A stretch of 64,000 nt of DNA from Acidithiobacillus thiooxidans ATCC 19377 (GCF_009662475.1 NZ_CP045571.1:2230501-2294500); one strand, 5' to 3'. Positions 42,179 through 52,651 are shown, numbered from the stretch's first letter. Notes: generated from the sequence alone by a model not told the origin. Translations and numbers: made by a program.

Positions 42179-43132
42179 ATGAGCGCAGTCCGTTTAGTAT
42201 CCACCAAGGCCATGAACCGTGAGGAATGGCTGCAATGGCGTAATCGGGGGATTGGCAGCAGTGATGCTCCAGTCGCGGTTGGGGTATCCCGTTACAAAGC
42301 ACCCCTGGAATTGTGGCTGGAAAAAACTGGGAAAAAGGAACCGGAAGACTTATCCAGTAAAGATGCGACGTTTTGGGGTACGACACTAGAGCCCATTGTG
42401 GCCCAGGTTTATGCCGAAAGAACCGGCAAGAAAGTACGCAGAGTCAATGCCGTCCTGCAGCATCCCGACTATCCCTTCATGCTCGCCAATTTGGATCGGA
42501 TTGTGGAGGGTGGCGGAATATTGGAAATCAAAACGGCAGGCCTACGCAGTCAGGGACAATGGGAAGAAGGCGTGCCATTGGCCTATCAGATCCAGGTGCT
42601 GCATCAACTCGCCGTTACCGGAAAAAGCTGGGCTGATGTCGCGGTCCTGATCGGTGGGCAGGAATTCCGCATTTACCGCATAGAGCGGGATAAAACCCGC
42701 ATTACGCAATTGCTGAAATTGGAAAAAATCTTCTGGCAGCACGTTGAAAGGCAAACGCCTCCAGAGGCAGATGGTTCTGATTCCAGTCACCGTGCCTTAT
42801 CTCTCTTGTATCCCCAGAACAGCACCACGCTGGTGGATTACAGTGAAAAGTCGGAGATGAATGCCTTGTTCAAATCCCTCATTGAAGCCAGACAACGCAG
42901 CAAACAGGCAGAGCAGCAGGAAGCGTTACTGGAACAGCGGGTCAAGGAAGCCATAGGTAACGCCGAAGGTGCCCTCTTCAGCCAAGGCAAAGCTTTGTGG
43001 AAATGCAGTAAACCCAGCCGAACCCTGGACACCAAAAGACTGGCTCAGGAACAGGCTGATCTCATTGCGCCCTACTGGACTGAAAAACCCGGTACCAGGC
43101 GCTTTACCGTACAAACAGGAGAACCATCATGA
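42179..43132 (+). CDS. YqaJ-type (lambda exonuclease fold) nuclease
   Basis: 317 residues. WLQWRNRGIGSSDAPVAVGVSRYKAPLELW is the YqaJ opening; FWGTTLEPIVAQVYAERTGKK has the conserved Glu, ANLDRIV the Asp, and ILEIKTAG the E-x-K pair of the PD-(D/E)xK active site. A C-terminal coiled coil (about 230-270) follows. The 5'-3' exonuclease prepares ends for annealing recombination. It overlaps the next gene by 4 nt. Confidence 0.9.
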   Translation: MSAVRLVSTKAMNREEWLQWRNRGIGSSDAPVAVGVSRYKAPLELWLEKTGKKEPEDLSSKDATFWGTTLEPIVAQVYAERTGKKVRRVNAVLQHPDYPFMLANLDRIVEGGGILEIKTAGLRSQGQWEEGVPLAYQIQVLHQLAVTGKSWADVAVLIGGQEFRIYRIERDKTRITQLLKLEKIFWQHVERQTPPEADGSDSSHRALSLLYPQNSTTLVDYSEKSEMNALFKSLIEARQRSKQAEQQEALLEQRVKEAIGNAEGALFSQGKALWKCSKPSRTLDTKRLAQEQADLIAPYWTEKPGTRRFTVQTGEPS

Positions 43133-43992
43133 TAAAAGGACTAGCCATTACACCCCCCGTCATTGGTCGGATAGCCATTGGCAAAGTCGTAGAAAAGAAC
43201 GGCAAGCGCCTTCCCGAGAAGGATGATGCTTTTACTATCACTACGCAGGTACAGCACAAAGGTGAATGGATACTGCATCCTCTTCACAATACGTTGCTTG
43301 CCCAGCAGGACGGCGGAAAACTCAGGAGCATTCCCGTCAACCTGCTCTTCAATGATCCAGACTTGAATCTCAGGGCTGAATACAGCCTGTTTGATCGTAA
43401 AACTGGCAGACCGCTTTGTGTAGGGAATGGCGAAGTGGCCCGGCGTAGTACGCAGGAAGGATATAAAACCATCATCTGTCCCGGCCCCCAGAATTGTGCG
43501 CTGGGGGCAGAGTTGGGTTGCAAACCCTATGGGCGATTGAATGTGCAGATCGAGGGACAGGAAGATGATCTGGGCAGCTTTATGTTCCGGACCACGGGGT
43601 ACAATTCCATCCGGACACTGGCGGCACGTTTGCAGTATCTCAACGCTGTCAGTGGAGGCAGGGCACGTTATCTGCCACTGTCCTTAAAGCTCAGAGCCAA
43701 AAGTACCACTCAGTCCCATCGTGCTCCTGTCTACTATGTGGACATTACGACAAGGGACGGCATAAACTCCCAACAGGCGCTGAGGCAGGCCAGGGAACAA
43801 GCGGATCAATCCGTGGAATCCATGGAGGCTCTTGAAACAGCAGCTAAACTGGGACTCAGTAATGGCGCGTTCGAAGATGCCGAAGAGGAAGGCATTGATG
43901 TAGTGGAAGAATTCTTTCCAGTGCAACAGGAAGATCAGCAGTCTGAAGATATGCCTGTATTGACCGCGATGGAGACGCGGCGCGTGGGGTGA
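43129..43992 (+). CDS. gp3-like recombination protein (hydrolase/metal-binding annotated family)
   Basis: 287 residues starting in an ATGA overlap. MIKGLAITPPVIGRIAIGKVV, RSIPVNLLFNDPDLNLRAEYSLFDRKTGRPLCVGNGEVARR and FRTTGYNSIRTLAARLQYL are the diagnostic blocks. CPGPQNCALGAELGC provides four Cys or so for a metal. Its constant partnership with YqaJ exonuclease suggests the single-strand annealing or directionality function of the pair. An acidic tail of 60 residues follows. Confidence 0.8.
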   Translation: MIKGLAITPPVIGRIAIGKVVEKNGKRLPEKDDAFTITTQVQHKGEWILHPLHNTLLAQQDGGKLRSIPVNLLFNDPDLNLRAEYSLFDRKTGRPLCVGNGEVARRSTQEGYKTIICPGPQNCALGAELGCKPYGRLNVQIEGQEDDLGSFMFRTTGYNSIRTLAARLQYLNAVSGGRARYLPLSLKLRAKSTTQSHRAPVYYVDITTRDGINSQQALRQAREQADQSVESMEALETAAKLGLSNGAFEDAEEEGIDVVEEFFPVQQEDQQSEDMPVLTAMETRRVG

Positions 43993-44000
43993 TGAGACTA

Positions 44001-44033
44001 TCCCTGGGCTATATGCTCAGGGAGTGTTTTTTT
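44001..44033 (+). terminator. rho-independent terminator
   Basis: CCCTGGGC-TATAT-GCTCAGGG (one G-T pair) then a run of seven T residues; ends the recombination operon. Confidence 0.8.
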
Positions 44034-44256
44034 GCTGATTGCAACTTTAACAGGAGCGTCATTTTTTAACGGTGAAAGAATGGTGGATGAAGGGCTGGTA
44101 AAGAGTGACAGTGGTCATTGAGCAGAGGAAAAAGCAAATGACATCATCATCCGACCCGATGCGGTTGGTCAGTTTTCTCCACAGCAGACGCCAATTCGGC
44201 CAACTTGCCATCGGCAATATGGCGCTATCGCCAGCGCTGCCGAGTTTGCCTAGACG

Positions 44257-47200
44257 TCAAACGCCAGAAGCTTCGTGTTGGCCAACGACATCGCTGATCT
44301 CTCCTTCAAGTGGTTGCCTAGCATGGACGCTGTCACGAATATCCTCAACGAGATTAATGCAGTCTACCAGGTCAAGAGCATTTGGCCTTATGTCTGCTAA
44401 CGCCAATTTTGACTCGCGCAAGTATCCCCCGCGCTGGATGTGTTGGAGGGCAGCGGAGATTGAGCGGATTTGGTCATCGACGACACGGCGTAGTGTGGCT
44501 TCGTGATGAACGGATTCATTTAAGTACGATAGCCCTGCTTGGAATTGTTTCCAAGTCTGGGAAGAAAGCAGCGCTATAAGAGGATTATCTGGGAACTTGC
44601 CGAACTGCATGTCAAACCATCGCCGCATTTCGCGCTTTCGTCGAAAGGAAAGTAAGGCGAAGATCAGCAATAAGCCCCAAATCGACAAGGCCATAGCGAC
44701 GATGCCAACCACCATGGTCGGCGCTGAAATTAAAAGGCCAAGCGCATGGTTTGCCGCAAAGGAAACAATAATGCCGAAAACGTAAGCTGTTGCTCCCAAA
44801 ATGCCCATTATCAATAACATCCAAGCGAACATCTTGGCCGTCTCGAAAATAGATATTCGGCGACGCATCCGGCGAATAAAGAATCCGACGTTCAGCGGCT
44901 CCCCAAGGGTCCTAAAGCGGAAGAGCACTATCGGAAATATCGTAATGAGAAGGGGCACGACGAGGAGCAATAAATCAAAGAAAGTATTTATTATCCCGTT
45001 ACTGCTATGAATCGGCGTATAGAGCTTAGTCGGACTTACAACGGACATTTCTTGAAGAGCCCGTAGCATTTCATTCGAGCTATGGTTACTGGGTACCACC
45101 ATGAATAGCAATGCAAACACATATAACGTAATACTGTTTAACAACAACAATGCGAATTTGGTGTCTTGCGTAGCAGTGTGGCTCTTATTCTCTTGGGCAG
45201 TGAACAACGTCGTCACAACACCAATCGCCGCCTCCAATCGGGTCGGCAATCCAGTAAAGCTGACAAGATTAGTTAGCTTCCTAAGTAGAACGCAACGCCG
45301 GTAAACGTACCCTGCTCCTAAGTCGCGTGGGAGCCGTGCGACGAGAGCCTCCATGCGCAATAGCGCCGATGCGTCCTTCGCACCGAGTATTTCGTCCGCC
45401 AAGCGGTCAAGAACCGCTTGCTTAACCGCACTAGGAATCTCTCCAACAAGAGCGGTCGTGTGGTTGAAACCTTCGCTCTGAGCCTTGTCGCTACCCACCA
45501 AGAAGGTTTCCTCTAGGTACTTGCTGAGCGTTGCCTGTGGCAGGAGTGTGGCGACTCGGACTACCATCATTCGATCAAACGAGTCCCCGGTCTCCCAACG
45601 GACCTTTAAGAATTTTTCGACATGGGTAGAGAGCATCTCAGGAATTATAGAGACACGACGCGCCAAGCCTTCTTGTAGAAGGTTCAGCATCTGCGTTGAT
45701 TCGCTTGTCCACTCAAAATAGCCACAGCAATCGCTAAGCGGAATAAGTGCATCTCGCCGATACTGCCTGTCTGTAGCTTCGACCAATATCTGAACGGCTG
45801 CCTCGAACATCTCAATTAATGCTTCGTCGGGTTGAGTCTGCAGCAACGTCACCGCGTACTCTCGCCACCGTGGCTCTGTGAGGAGATCATAGCCAGAAAG
45901 GTATCCTGGATGAGCGACAAGATGACGAACGAAGAGCGCTTCCTGATATCGACGGTGCGCGAAAGCAAAGCGGCGGTCTCCAAGAGCGGCGTTTGCTACA
46001 TCGGCTCTGGCAATTTTCGCATCTACCATTGCTGCAACGAACCGCTGAATGTCTCCCCCGGGCACCTCAGCTTTGTTCAGAACGGTCTCGACTTGATCAA
46101 TGGTAGGTGCCAAACCTAATGATGATTCTTCCGCAAATAAGCGTGCTATTCGTTGGGCACCTTTCAGAAGCTCTGCCGGGTCAAGGCCATAGATTCGCCG
46201 GAGGTAAGCGGGATCCCGATGAGCAAGTCCATCAATCTGCAGCGATAGCAACTCGTAGTCGTTCTTGGGGGCCGTCTTCGCTCCTTTTACATAACGGCAC
46301 AGCAATGTTAGGAATAACGGTGTATTCGCCAAAGTACTTTTGCTAGTAGCGAGGTGATGCAGCACCTCACGTTCTTGTGCTTGAGATAAGAAGGCGTTTG
46401 CCACCAATTCTCGCTGCTTACCTGAAGTCAAGCGTAGTATGCGAAATTTCTTCCATGGCAGAGACTCGGGCCCTTTGAATTCACGCGAGGCTAAAATACC
46501 TCGACACTCCCCATACCCTCAAGGAATTTACGGATAGCTTCAGCATACTCCTTAGTAACAGGACTCCCTTTCTCCGCGTGCAGTACCGCCGGGATTTCGT
46601 CGAAGGAGTCAAACAGAAAGAACCATATGCCGCGTTCCCGATAGTCGGCCCAGTTTTCGCGCACATAGGCCGTAGTGTCGCTGTCTCCCCGCCGAATATT
46701 ATCGAGGATGAAATCGCGTATTGTATCGGTAGTGATTGATAAATTCGCAGAGACCTCTATTTCGCGGAGGTTAATATAGAGAGGCACAAGAGCATCTTTT
46801 GCCTTACTGGTTTTCGCTCGGACTGCCAGCTGGCTTGCAAGATGTCGGAGCGCCACACTCTTGCCAGCGCCGGGCTCCCCGGTTAGTTGAATTGCTCGTT
46901 CACTGCTCGAGGAAATAGCCTTAATGAGAGACTTCTCCTTGCGCAGACCGGTCGATATCCGTCCAAAGAGACGATGCAACGAAGAGATGTAGTAGCCACC
47001 TTCAGTCTCGACCTCCGCTTCAAGGTCGGTGAAATATTGATCGTTCCAACTCTCAGCCTTTGCGATGTTGGTGAGGTCGGCTTCTAGCACTGCACAGAAT
47101 TGAGTGCGGCGCCGGACTTTGATTCTGTCTTCCCGCTTCATAAAGCGGGGAAGTCCGCTTGACTTGAATGCCTCGATGAGTTTGAACGCGCTATCAAAGG

Positions 47201-47372
47201 CTTTTCGAAGTGCGCCAAAGAAAACTGTTAGCGCCCAAAGCAGAACAACCACCAGAACGACACTGACAACCAGTTTACGCCAGGTTTCGCTAGTTCCAGT
47301 CCATCCCCACAGCTTGTTAAAGATGCTTAGCGCCACGCTTCCCAACGAGGCACTTCCATCTTGATCAGCCAT
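44257..47372 (-). pseudogene. Membrane NACHT-type STAND NTPase split by a frameshift
   Basis: The N-terminal frame (46491-47372) has a membrane helix (34-53), the NACHT P-loop GEPGAGKS (165-172) and Walker B FLFDSFDEIP (252-261), then stops after KFLEGMGSVEVF. One base later the frame continues GILASREFKGPESLPWKKF and runs to 44257 as helical repeats plus four membrane helices (about residues 440-640 of that part). Adding one G near 46499-46503 joins them into about 1038 residues. NACHT proteins of bacteria are phage-defence sensors. The break may be true inactivation or a sequence error. Confidence 0.8.
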
Positions 47373-47703
47373 CGCTATTCTCCGTTTTTCTCTTGCTGCG
47401 CCCTATCATGCCGCGTGCTATCCGGCGCCGTTGGCTATGGCTGCTACGCACTGTAACCGAATTATTTATTGAAAAACCAGCTCGTCTATACGACAATTCA
47501 TAGAAAGACTTGAGAAGAAATTGGTTAGAGGAAGCCTGATTATTGGCAATGCGCATGCCCGCCCCGAACGTCTCAATTCGTCCGATATTACCCGCTCCCA
47601 GTCTGGATGTGAACGACTGCTTCCGCTGCATACCGTCCATACAACCAACGATACGGGCACGATTTTTTGTAGCTGTGACCGTCGCGTCAGAAAAAATCAT
47701 CAT
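47365..47703 (-). CDS. Uncertain ORF before the NACHT gene
   Basis: 112 residues, basic at the C-terminus (VRSSHSQRRRIARGMIGRSKRK). It overlaps the start of the NACHT gene by 8 nt and the end of the J-domain-like gene by 17 nt. Codon use is unremarkable and the two overlaps look like coupling, but no family match is seen. It could be a chance frame. Confidence 0.3.
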   Translation of the reverse strand: MMIFSDATVTATKNRARIVGCMDGMQRKQSFTSRLGAGNIGRIETFGAGMRIANNQASSNQFLLKSFYELSYRRAGFSINNSVTVRSSHSQRRRIARGMIGRSKRKTENSDG

Positions 47704-48799
47704 CTATGCAATGTTGCAAGGCCATTTCGCGTCGAGCCGCCTTTATCCAGCGTTTGAGGTAGACGGGTTGCGCAAGTCGCTTCATCTCCTGTTGTAACCC
47801 GCTCATGGCTTGTCGGGTTGCCTGGATGGTTTCCTGAAGGTCCCGCGACAGAGCCTGCGGTGAGTGTACCGCAAAAGGGGATACCCCGAGATTGCTGGCC
47901 AGATGCTGCTGAAGTGCCTGCATTTTACCTTTTAAGGTCGCGAGTTGTTCCTTGAGGGCCTGGTTGTACTTTTTTAAATGCGCATCGCCCAGTTGATGAA
48001 TGGCTTGCGCGTTCATCAGGCCCAACTCGTGCTGGAGAGCCAGCAGTTGCAGGAGATCATTTTCCCCATAGGCCTGATTGATTCGCTGCATCAGCACCGT
48101 TTTCTGAGCACGTAGGATCGGATCCGCTTCCCGGTCGGGATGAACGGCACTGACCAAGCGCCGATAGATGCTCTGCAAGGACTCGCGGATCTGCCCTGCC
48201 TGTTCTGCCTGACGCGCTTCCTGCGCCTTTTGTCGGGCCGTTTTAGGTTGGGCACGTTGACGTTCCCGCTGTGACTGCGTTCGGCGCCCTTCCCTTTCCG
48301 TCCATGCTTCTGGGTTTTCTGAATCCCCATTTCCCGGACCCGCCCCAGCAGCTTCGGGGTTGAGGTTGAAAAAATCCTCCATGGACGCTTTCATCTCGGC
48401 GAACAGGGCCTGTTCTTCGGTATCAGTGCCGCCATGCCGATCATATATTTCCTGCAACTGTGGATCGGAAGATTCCGTCATGAGGTGCTCGGCCAATTGG
48501 GCGATCATCTGGGATAGCGTCTCGCTATCCGCTTTACCGAGTTTCTGGGTCAGGCTGATGCTGTCCAGCTGAACCAGCAGCTGAATACGCAATTGCAGAT
48601 GCTGATCCCGCAACGGCAGTAGGTCCTTGAGCACACGCAGTCGCGTCGCCTCCATAGCGAACTCCCAATCGCTCATCTGTTTCCGGACTTTGGCAATCTG
48701 CTGGCTGAGCCGGTGAAAAGTCTTTTGTTCCGACGACAGAGGGGCGTCAGTCCGTTCCGGTTGCATTATCAGCTGTGCAGGAAGTCGTAAGGGGGTCAT
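47687..48799 (-). CDS. J-domain-like protein
   Basis: 370 residues from the ATG at 48799; the frame is open to 48925, so a longer form is possible. The key feature is IYRRLVSAVHPDREADPILRAQKTVLMQRINQAY, a J-domain with HPD at 220-222, preceded by a Gln/Arg-rich charged linker (about 170-205). J-domains stimulate DnaK. Helical regions flank it (about 25-105 and 250-360). It lies downstream of umuC on the same strand. Plasmid-borne J-like proteins of this kind have no assigned client. Confidence 0.7.
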   Translation of the reverse strand: MTPLRLPAQLIMQPERTDAPLSSEQKTFHRLSQQIAKVRKQMSDWEFAMEATRLRVLKDLLPLRDQHLQLRIQLLVQLDSISLTQKLGKADSETLSQMIAQLAEHLMTESSDPQLQEIYDRHGGTDTEEQALFAEMKASMEDFFNLNPEAAGAGPGNGDSENPEAWTEREGRRTQSQRERQRAQPKTARQKAQEARQAEQAGQIRESLQSIYRRLVSAVHPDREADPILRAQKTVLMQRINQAYGENDLLQLLALQHELGLMNAQAIHQLGDAHLKKYNQALKEQLATLKGKMQALQQHLASNLGVSPFAVHSPQALSRDLQETIQATRQAMSGLQQEMKRLAQPVYLKRWIKAARREMALQHCIDDDFF

Positions 48800-48940
48800 G
48801 CCTATATCCTGTTGTGGAAGGGAACAGGGAAAGAGAGAAGGCGCCAGTCTACGCCGAGGCTCTTTCATGGTGCAAACGCCGTTTCCCGGACCCGCCACCT
48901 TCCCGCACGTTGACTTTGATCCCATAGGGGCTGATTCCGG

Positions 48941-50224
48941 TTATTTCAGCGTTACCCTGGCCAGTTCTGCCCATCGTGTCGTGTAGGCTGGCGATTTATT
49001 CCCCCGTTTCATGGCCCATCCACGTGGTTCCTGCCATCCCGCTATGCCGGGCTGCACAATGCTCTTACCAAATCGCGCATTGATCTGATCCAGCGTTGCC
49101 ATTAGGTGATTGGCGCGACTTTCGGCTTCTGCATCTCCGAACAAATCCGCCTGGACGGATTGAGCCGAACTGATCTCCAGAAGATGAACCCCTGCCTTGG
49201 CGTAGGCGAATCCTTCGCGATACATCTGAGTCAGAGCCAATTTGCCAGCATGCAGGAAAATTCGCGTATCCTGGCTGGGCTGGCTGAGTACGACGGTTCG
49301 GGCTGCTTGATATTGCGGCAGGCTGGTTTGAAAGGGATTGGTGCGGATATAGACACGTAGCGCTGCAGCCACTGAATTCTGACGCCGTAGCTTGCTAGTC
49401 GCTCTGGCAATGTAGATGCTGATGGCCTCACCCAATTCTTCCATCGTTTTGACGGGTCGCCCAAATGAACGGGAGGATTGAATCTCCTGCTTGGGTAGAG
49501 CCACTTCTTCCATAGCGATGCAGGACTCCCCGCGCAGTTCTCGAATCATTCTTTCCATCAGAATACTAAAACGCTGACGCATTGGTCTGGGGTCTGCATT
49601 CTGCAGATCCCAGACGGTCAGTATGCCTATTTCCTGAAGTCGCTTACCCCACTGGCGACCAATGCCCCAAACCTCTGTTACGGGTAACTGCTGTAATATT
49701 TCAGCTTGTTTTTGTTCGGGTATTTCCTCCCAGACACAGACTCCTGCGTATTCGGGCTGCTTTTTCGCCAGATGATTGGCCAGCTTGGCGAGTGTCTTGG
49801 TTGGGGCTATTCCAACCCCTACGGGTAAACCCAACCATTGCCGGATGCGCTGGCGGGCAGTTTGGCCTATTTGGCGGCATTGTTCAGGCGCAACTCCGTG
49901 CAAATCCAAAAAACACTCATCAATGCTATATACTTCCTGGATAGGGCTGAAGTCGGAAAGAATTGTCATCATGCGCTGGCTCATATCGGCATAGAGGGTG
50001 TAATTGCTGGACAGAGCGATGATGCCTTCTTTCTGAGCCAGCTTCTTTATCTGGAACCAGGGTACTCCCATGGCTACACCCAAGGCTTTCACTTCAGCAG
50101 AACGTGCTACCACACAGCCATCGTTATTGGACAGCACTACTACCGGTTTACCTTCCAGATCTGGCCGGAAAACCCTTTCGCAGGAAACGTAGAAGTTATT
50201 GGCATCGATCAGTGCGATAGGCAT
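48941..50224 (-). CDS. umuC: Y-family DNA polymerase V subunit
   Basis: 427 residues, full length. [17 protein letters not shown] and [22 protein letters not shown] are the palm/finger motifs, [12 protein letters not shown] contains the catalytic S-I-D-E, and SRSFGRPV and the little-finger region follow. It carries out error-prone translesion synthesis after UmuD cleavage. Mobile elements often carry umuDC (RumAB, MucAB). Lies 6 nt after umuD. Confidence 0.95.
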   Translation of the reverse strand: MPIALIDANNFYVSCERVFRPDLEGKPVVVLSNNDGCVVARSAEVKALGVAMGVPWFQIKKLAQKEGIIALSSNYTLYADMSQRMMTILSDFSPIQEVYSIDECFLDLHGVAPEQCRQIGQTARQRIRQWLGLPVGVGIAPTKTLAKLANHLAKKQPEYAGVCVWEEIPEQKQAEILQQLPVTEVWGIGRQWGKRLQEIGILTVWDLQNADPRPMRQRFSILMERMIRELRGESCIAMEEVALPKQEIQSSRSFGRPVKTMEELGEAISIYIARATSKLRRQNSVAAALRVYIRTNPFQTSLPQYQAARTVVLSQPSQDTRIFLHAGKLALTQMYREGFAYAKAGVHLLEISSAQSVQADLFGDAEAESRANHLMATLDQINARFGKSIVQPGIAGWQEPRGWAMKRGNKSPAYTTRWAELARVTLK

Positions 50225-50230
50225 GGTTTG

Positions 50231-50704
50231 TTAGACGCTGTGCAGCACACGGGTGACCACGCCCCAGATGCACAGTTCTTCGCCTTCTTTGAGAATAATC
50301 ACCGGGAAATCGGGGTTTTCTGCCAACAAATGGACGCTTTCTCCAACATGACGTAAGCGTTTGACCGTGAGTTCACCATTGATGGCCGCCACCACGATTT
50401 TGCCATCGCTGGGGGTAATGGCTCGATCCACGATAATTTCATCGCCATCAAATATACCCACATCCCGCATGGACCATCCCGATACGCGGAGAATGAACGT
50501 CGCTTCCTTGTGCTGGATGAGATGCGTATTCAGATCAATCTGTTTTTCCACATAGTCATCCGCAGGAGAGGGAAAGCCTGCAGCAATTCTGGAGATCATC
50601 AGCGGAAAAAGAGTACGGCGAAACGATCCACGCAAGGCTCGCAGTGCTGTTGCCTTCAACTCCCGATTCGTTTCCCTTGGAAAGACGTTTGTCGGATCAG
50701 GCAT
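50231..50704 (-). CDS. umuD: UmuD-like self-cleaving subunit
   Basis: 157 residues from the ATG at 50704. Ala42-Gly43 in RIAAGFPSP is the cleavage site, Ser78 in SGWSM the nucleophile, Lys115 in VKRL the base. Spacing is exactly that of E. coli UmuD (25/60/97) shifted by 18 for a longer N-terminus. The product is activated by RecA filaments and joins UmuC. The first 8 nt overlap the preceding small gene. Confidence 0.95.
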   Translation of the reverse strand: MPDPTNVFPRETNRELKATALRALRGSFRRTLFPLMISRIAAGFPSPADDYVEKQIDLNTHLIQHKEATFILRVSGWSMRDVGIFDGDEIIVDRAITPSDGKIVVAAINGELTVKRLRHVGESVHLLAENPDFPVIILKEGEELCIWGVVTRVLHSV

Positions 50705-50951
50705 TGACGCAATCCAGTAGTCTGCTCGGCTTTTGATCTTTCGCAGGCAGCTCTGCCAGATCATGGACCAGTCGAGAAACTCCGATAGGATATACATCAC
50801 CGATACCCAGTAATCGGGTCCAATGATCGGGATCGTACCCAGCAGATGGATGCCCCAGCCAATCGGTCAGCAGCCAGGCAGGAATGATTGCCGGTATGGA
50901 ACTCAGCATCTTCAAGCATTTCTGGGAAGAACTTTCGTGGATGGCGCGCAT
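50697..50951 (-). CDS. Small first gene of the umuDC operon
   Basis: 84 residues, directly behind the LexA-like box and overlapping the umuD start by 8 nt. PAWLLTDWLGHPSAGYDPDHWTRLLGIGDVYPIGVSRLVHDLAELPA is mixed and unrecognised. Its position at the head of an error-prone polymerase operon resembles regulators in other mobile umu operons, but there is no motif. Confidence 0.5.
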   Translation of the reverse strand: MRAIHESSSQKCLKMLSSIPAIIPAWLLTDWLGHPSAGYDPDHWTRLLGIGDVYPIGVSRLVHDLAELPAKDQKPSRLLDCVNA

Positions 50952-50972
50952 TAGATACTCCTCGTCAGCACT

Positions 50973-50992
50973 TACTATATATTTATATAGTA
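50973..50992 (-). promoter_or_regulatory. Degenerate LexA-box palindrome
   Basis: TACTATATATTTATATAGTA is a perfect 20-bp palindrome. It equals the E. coli SOS consensus except that CTGT/ACAG is CTAT/ATAG. It sits 21 nt before the first gene of the umu operon, exactly where an SOS operator is expected. Confidence 0.7.
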
Positions 50993-51129
50993 TCTATCCA
51001 GCGCGGCACAAGTCCACCGGCCTGCAAGACTTTCATCATGTGTCGTACGTTACTTAGGAGCACGGCATTCCAAAGTCCGTCGTGAATCTCAGATTTTTCT
51101 GGAAAGCTTCATCGTGATAAATTTCCGCA

Positions 51130-51822
51130 ATGACTAATGTTCTTCCCTTCCCCACTGGCGGTAAACCCGCTAAACCTTCGCGCAAGAAAAGCCACCGTTC
51201 AAAAAGTAGTGATAATGCCTATGGTCCTGCGCTGCTGCTGCAAGACTTCGACGATATGCCGGTAGATGTGCTCAATACGATTATTCAGGCGGGTAGCCTG
51301 TACCTTGCACAAACCGGTCTGGAACCCACTGCGGATGAATTGGCTTCCCCCTGTGCCCAGTTCCTGCAGACCATTCAGGGTATGAATGCTCTGACGGAAG
51401 CGGCCAATGTGCTGATCTATCAGGCCCAGAGATACCCGGAACTGACGGATCAGGAACCTGTTGATTGGCTGGTTCAACGGACCAAAACCACGCACAAGGT
51501 GATGCGCAAGCTGGATAAAATGCTTCCAACGGACGAATTTATTCTTTCTTCAAACAGTTATGGACCGGACTTCATGGCAGAATATGCCACCAATGCCGCT
51601 ATGCTGGTGGTCAGTTATTTTGCTGAAGACCTTCTGGTTTACTATGACGAAAATTTCATCCAGACCAAGAAGGACCGGCGCAAGGTGATGATGCTCGACT
51701 ATCGGGATGCCTATCGGGAAGTGATTCAGGATTGCCAAATACACGTAGGCGCGCATGGCTTTCTGATGAAAGAACTGGCTTCGGCACAACGTGCATTGAA
51801 TAAGGCGATGGAAGAACTATGA
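51130..51822 (+). CDS. Hypothetical protein
   Basis: 230 residues. A basic, disordered N-terminus (about 1-28) is followed by an all-helical domain (LLLQDFDDMPVDVLNTIIQAGSLYL ... VMRKLDKMLPTDEFI). Two soluble helical lobes, no membrane segment. It is transcribed divergently from the umu operon and may share control by the palindrome at 50973. No family recognised. Confidence 0.55.
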   Translation: MTNVLPFPTGGKPAKPSRKKSHRSKSSDNAYGPALLLQDFDDMPVDVLNTIIQAGSLYLAQTGLEPTADELASPCAQFLQTIQGMNALTEAANVLIYQAQRYPELTDQEPVDWLVQRTKTTHKVMRKLDKMLPTDEFILSSNSYGPDFMAEYATNAAMLVVSYFAEDLLVYYDENFIQTKKDRRKVMMLDYRDAYREVIQDCQIHVGAHGFLMKELASAQRALNKAMEEL

Positions 51823-51936
51823 CGGTGACCAAAGCAAAATGACGCATGCACGGTTCTTCACCGGAAACAAATTATGGCGGCCATTCCGCCTGGAAAGCAA
51901 GAAACAATGAACAGTTGGCCAAATGTAAAAGGATTT

Positions 51937-51976
51937 TTGACTCAAATTGTCATAAGGCCTATGATTTAGCATAGGC
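51937..51976 (+). promoter_or_regulatory. vapBC promoter with overlapping operator
   Basis: TTGACT (51937-51942), 17 nt, TATGAT (51960-51965). The inverted repeat GCCTATG-ATTTAG-CATAGGC (51957-51976) covers the -10, the layout for autorepression by the antitoxin complex. Confidence 0.75.
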
Positions 51977-52001
51977 AAAATGAGATAAAAACGGGGGAAT
52001 T

Positions 52002-52241
52002 ATGCTTTCTGAACGACATGTTCGTTTGTTCCGTAATGGCCGCAATCAGGCCGTGCGCATCCCTCGGGAGTTCGAACTTGATGCTAATGAAGTGGTCATG
52101 CGCAGAGAGGATGATCGGATCGTGATTGAACCGATTCGCCGACGCGGCTTGCTTGCCACCTTAGCCACGTTATCCGCCCTGGACGAAACAATGCCGGACC
52201 TTGATCAGGACCTTCGAGCTATAGACGAGATTGATTTGTGA
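52002..52241 (+). CDS. vapB: VapB-type antitoxin (AbrB/SpoVT fold)
   Basis: 79 residues. VRLFRNGRNQAVRIPREFELDANEVVMRREDDRIVIEPI is the swapped-hairpin AbrB DNA-binding domain; the remaining Leu/Asp-rich tail binds the toxin. GGGGGA lies 7 nt before the ATG. Overlaps the toxin start by 4 nt. Confidence 0.9.
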   Translation: MLSERHVRLFRNGRNQAVRIPREFELDANEVVMRREDDRIVIEPIRRRGLLATLATLSALDETMPDLDQDLRAIDEIDL

Positions 52242-52651
52242 TCTCAGCAGTGCGCTATCTACTCGATACCAATATCATCTCAGATTTGGTCAAGCAGCCC
52301 CAGGGTGCTATTGCAACAGCGATTACCGAGATTGGCGAAGATGCCGTATTTACCTCCATCATCGTAGCCTGTGAATTGCGCTATGGTGTAGTGAAGAAAG
52401 GATCAAGCCGGTTGGCAGCGCAGGTCGAGGCCATTTTATCGGCGCTGGAAATTGCACCTTTCGATGAACCCGCCGATGAATTTTACGCACAAATTCGGAA
52501 TCAGCTGACAAAATCAGGCACAATAATTGGGCCTAATGACCTCTTAATTGCTGCCCATGCACTAGCATTGGGTGCCGTTTTGGTCACCGCCAATGAGTCC
52601 GAGTTTTCTCGGGTGCCAGGGTTGCAGGTTCATAACTGGCTGAGTATCTAA
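52238..52651 (+). CDS. vapC: VapC-type PIN ribonuclease toxin
   Basis: 137 residues from a GTG start. YLLDTNIISDL gives the first Asp, ACELRYGV the central Glu, GPNDLLIAAHA the third Asp and VTANESEFSRV the last conserved block. VapC toxins cut tRNA or rRNA. Coupled to vapB by a 4-nt overlap. Confidence 0.9.
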   Translation: MISAVRYLLDTNIISDLVKQPQGAIATAITEIGEDAVFTSIIVACELRYGVVKKGSSRLAAQVEAILSALEIAPFDEPADEFYAQIRNQLTKSGTIIGPNDLLIAAHALALGAVLVTANESEFSRVPGLQVHNWLSI

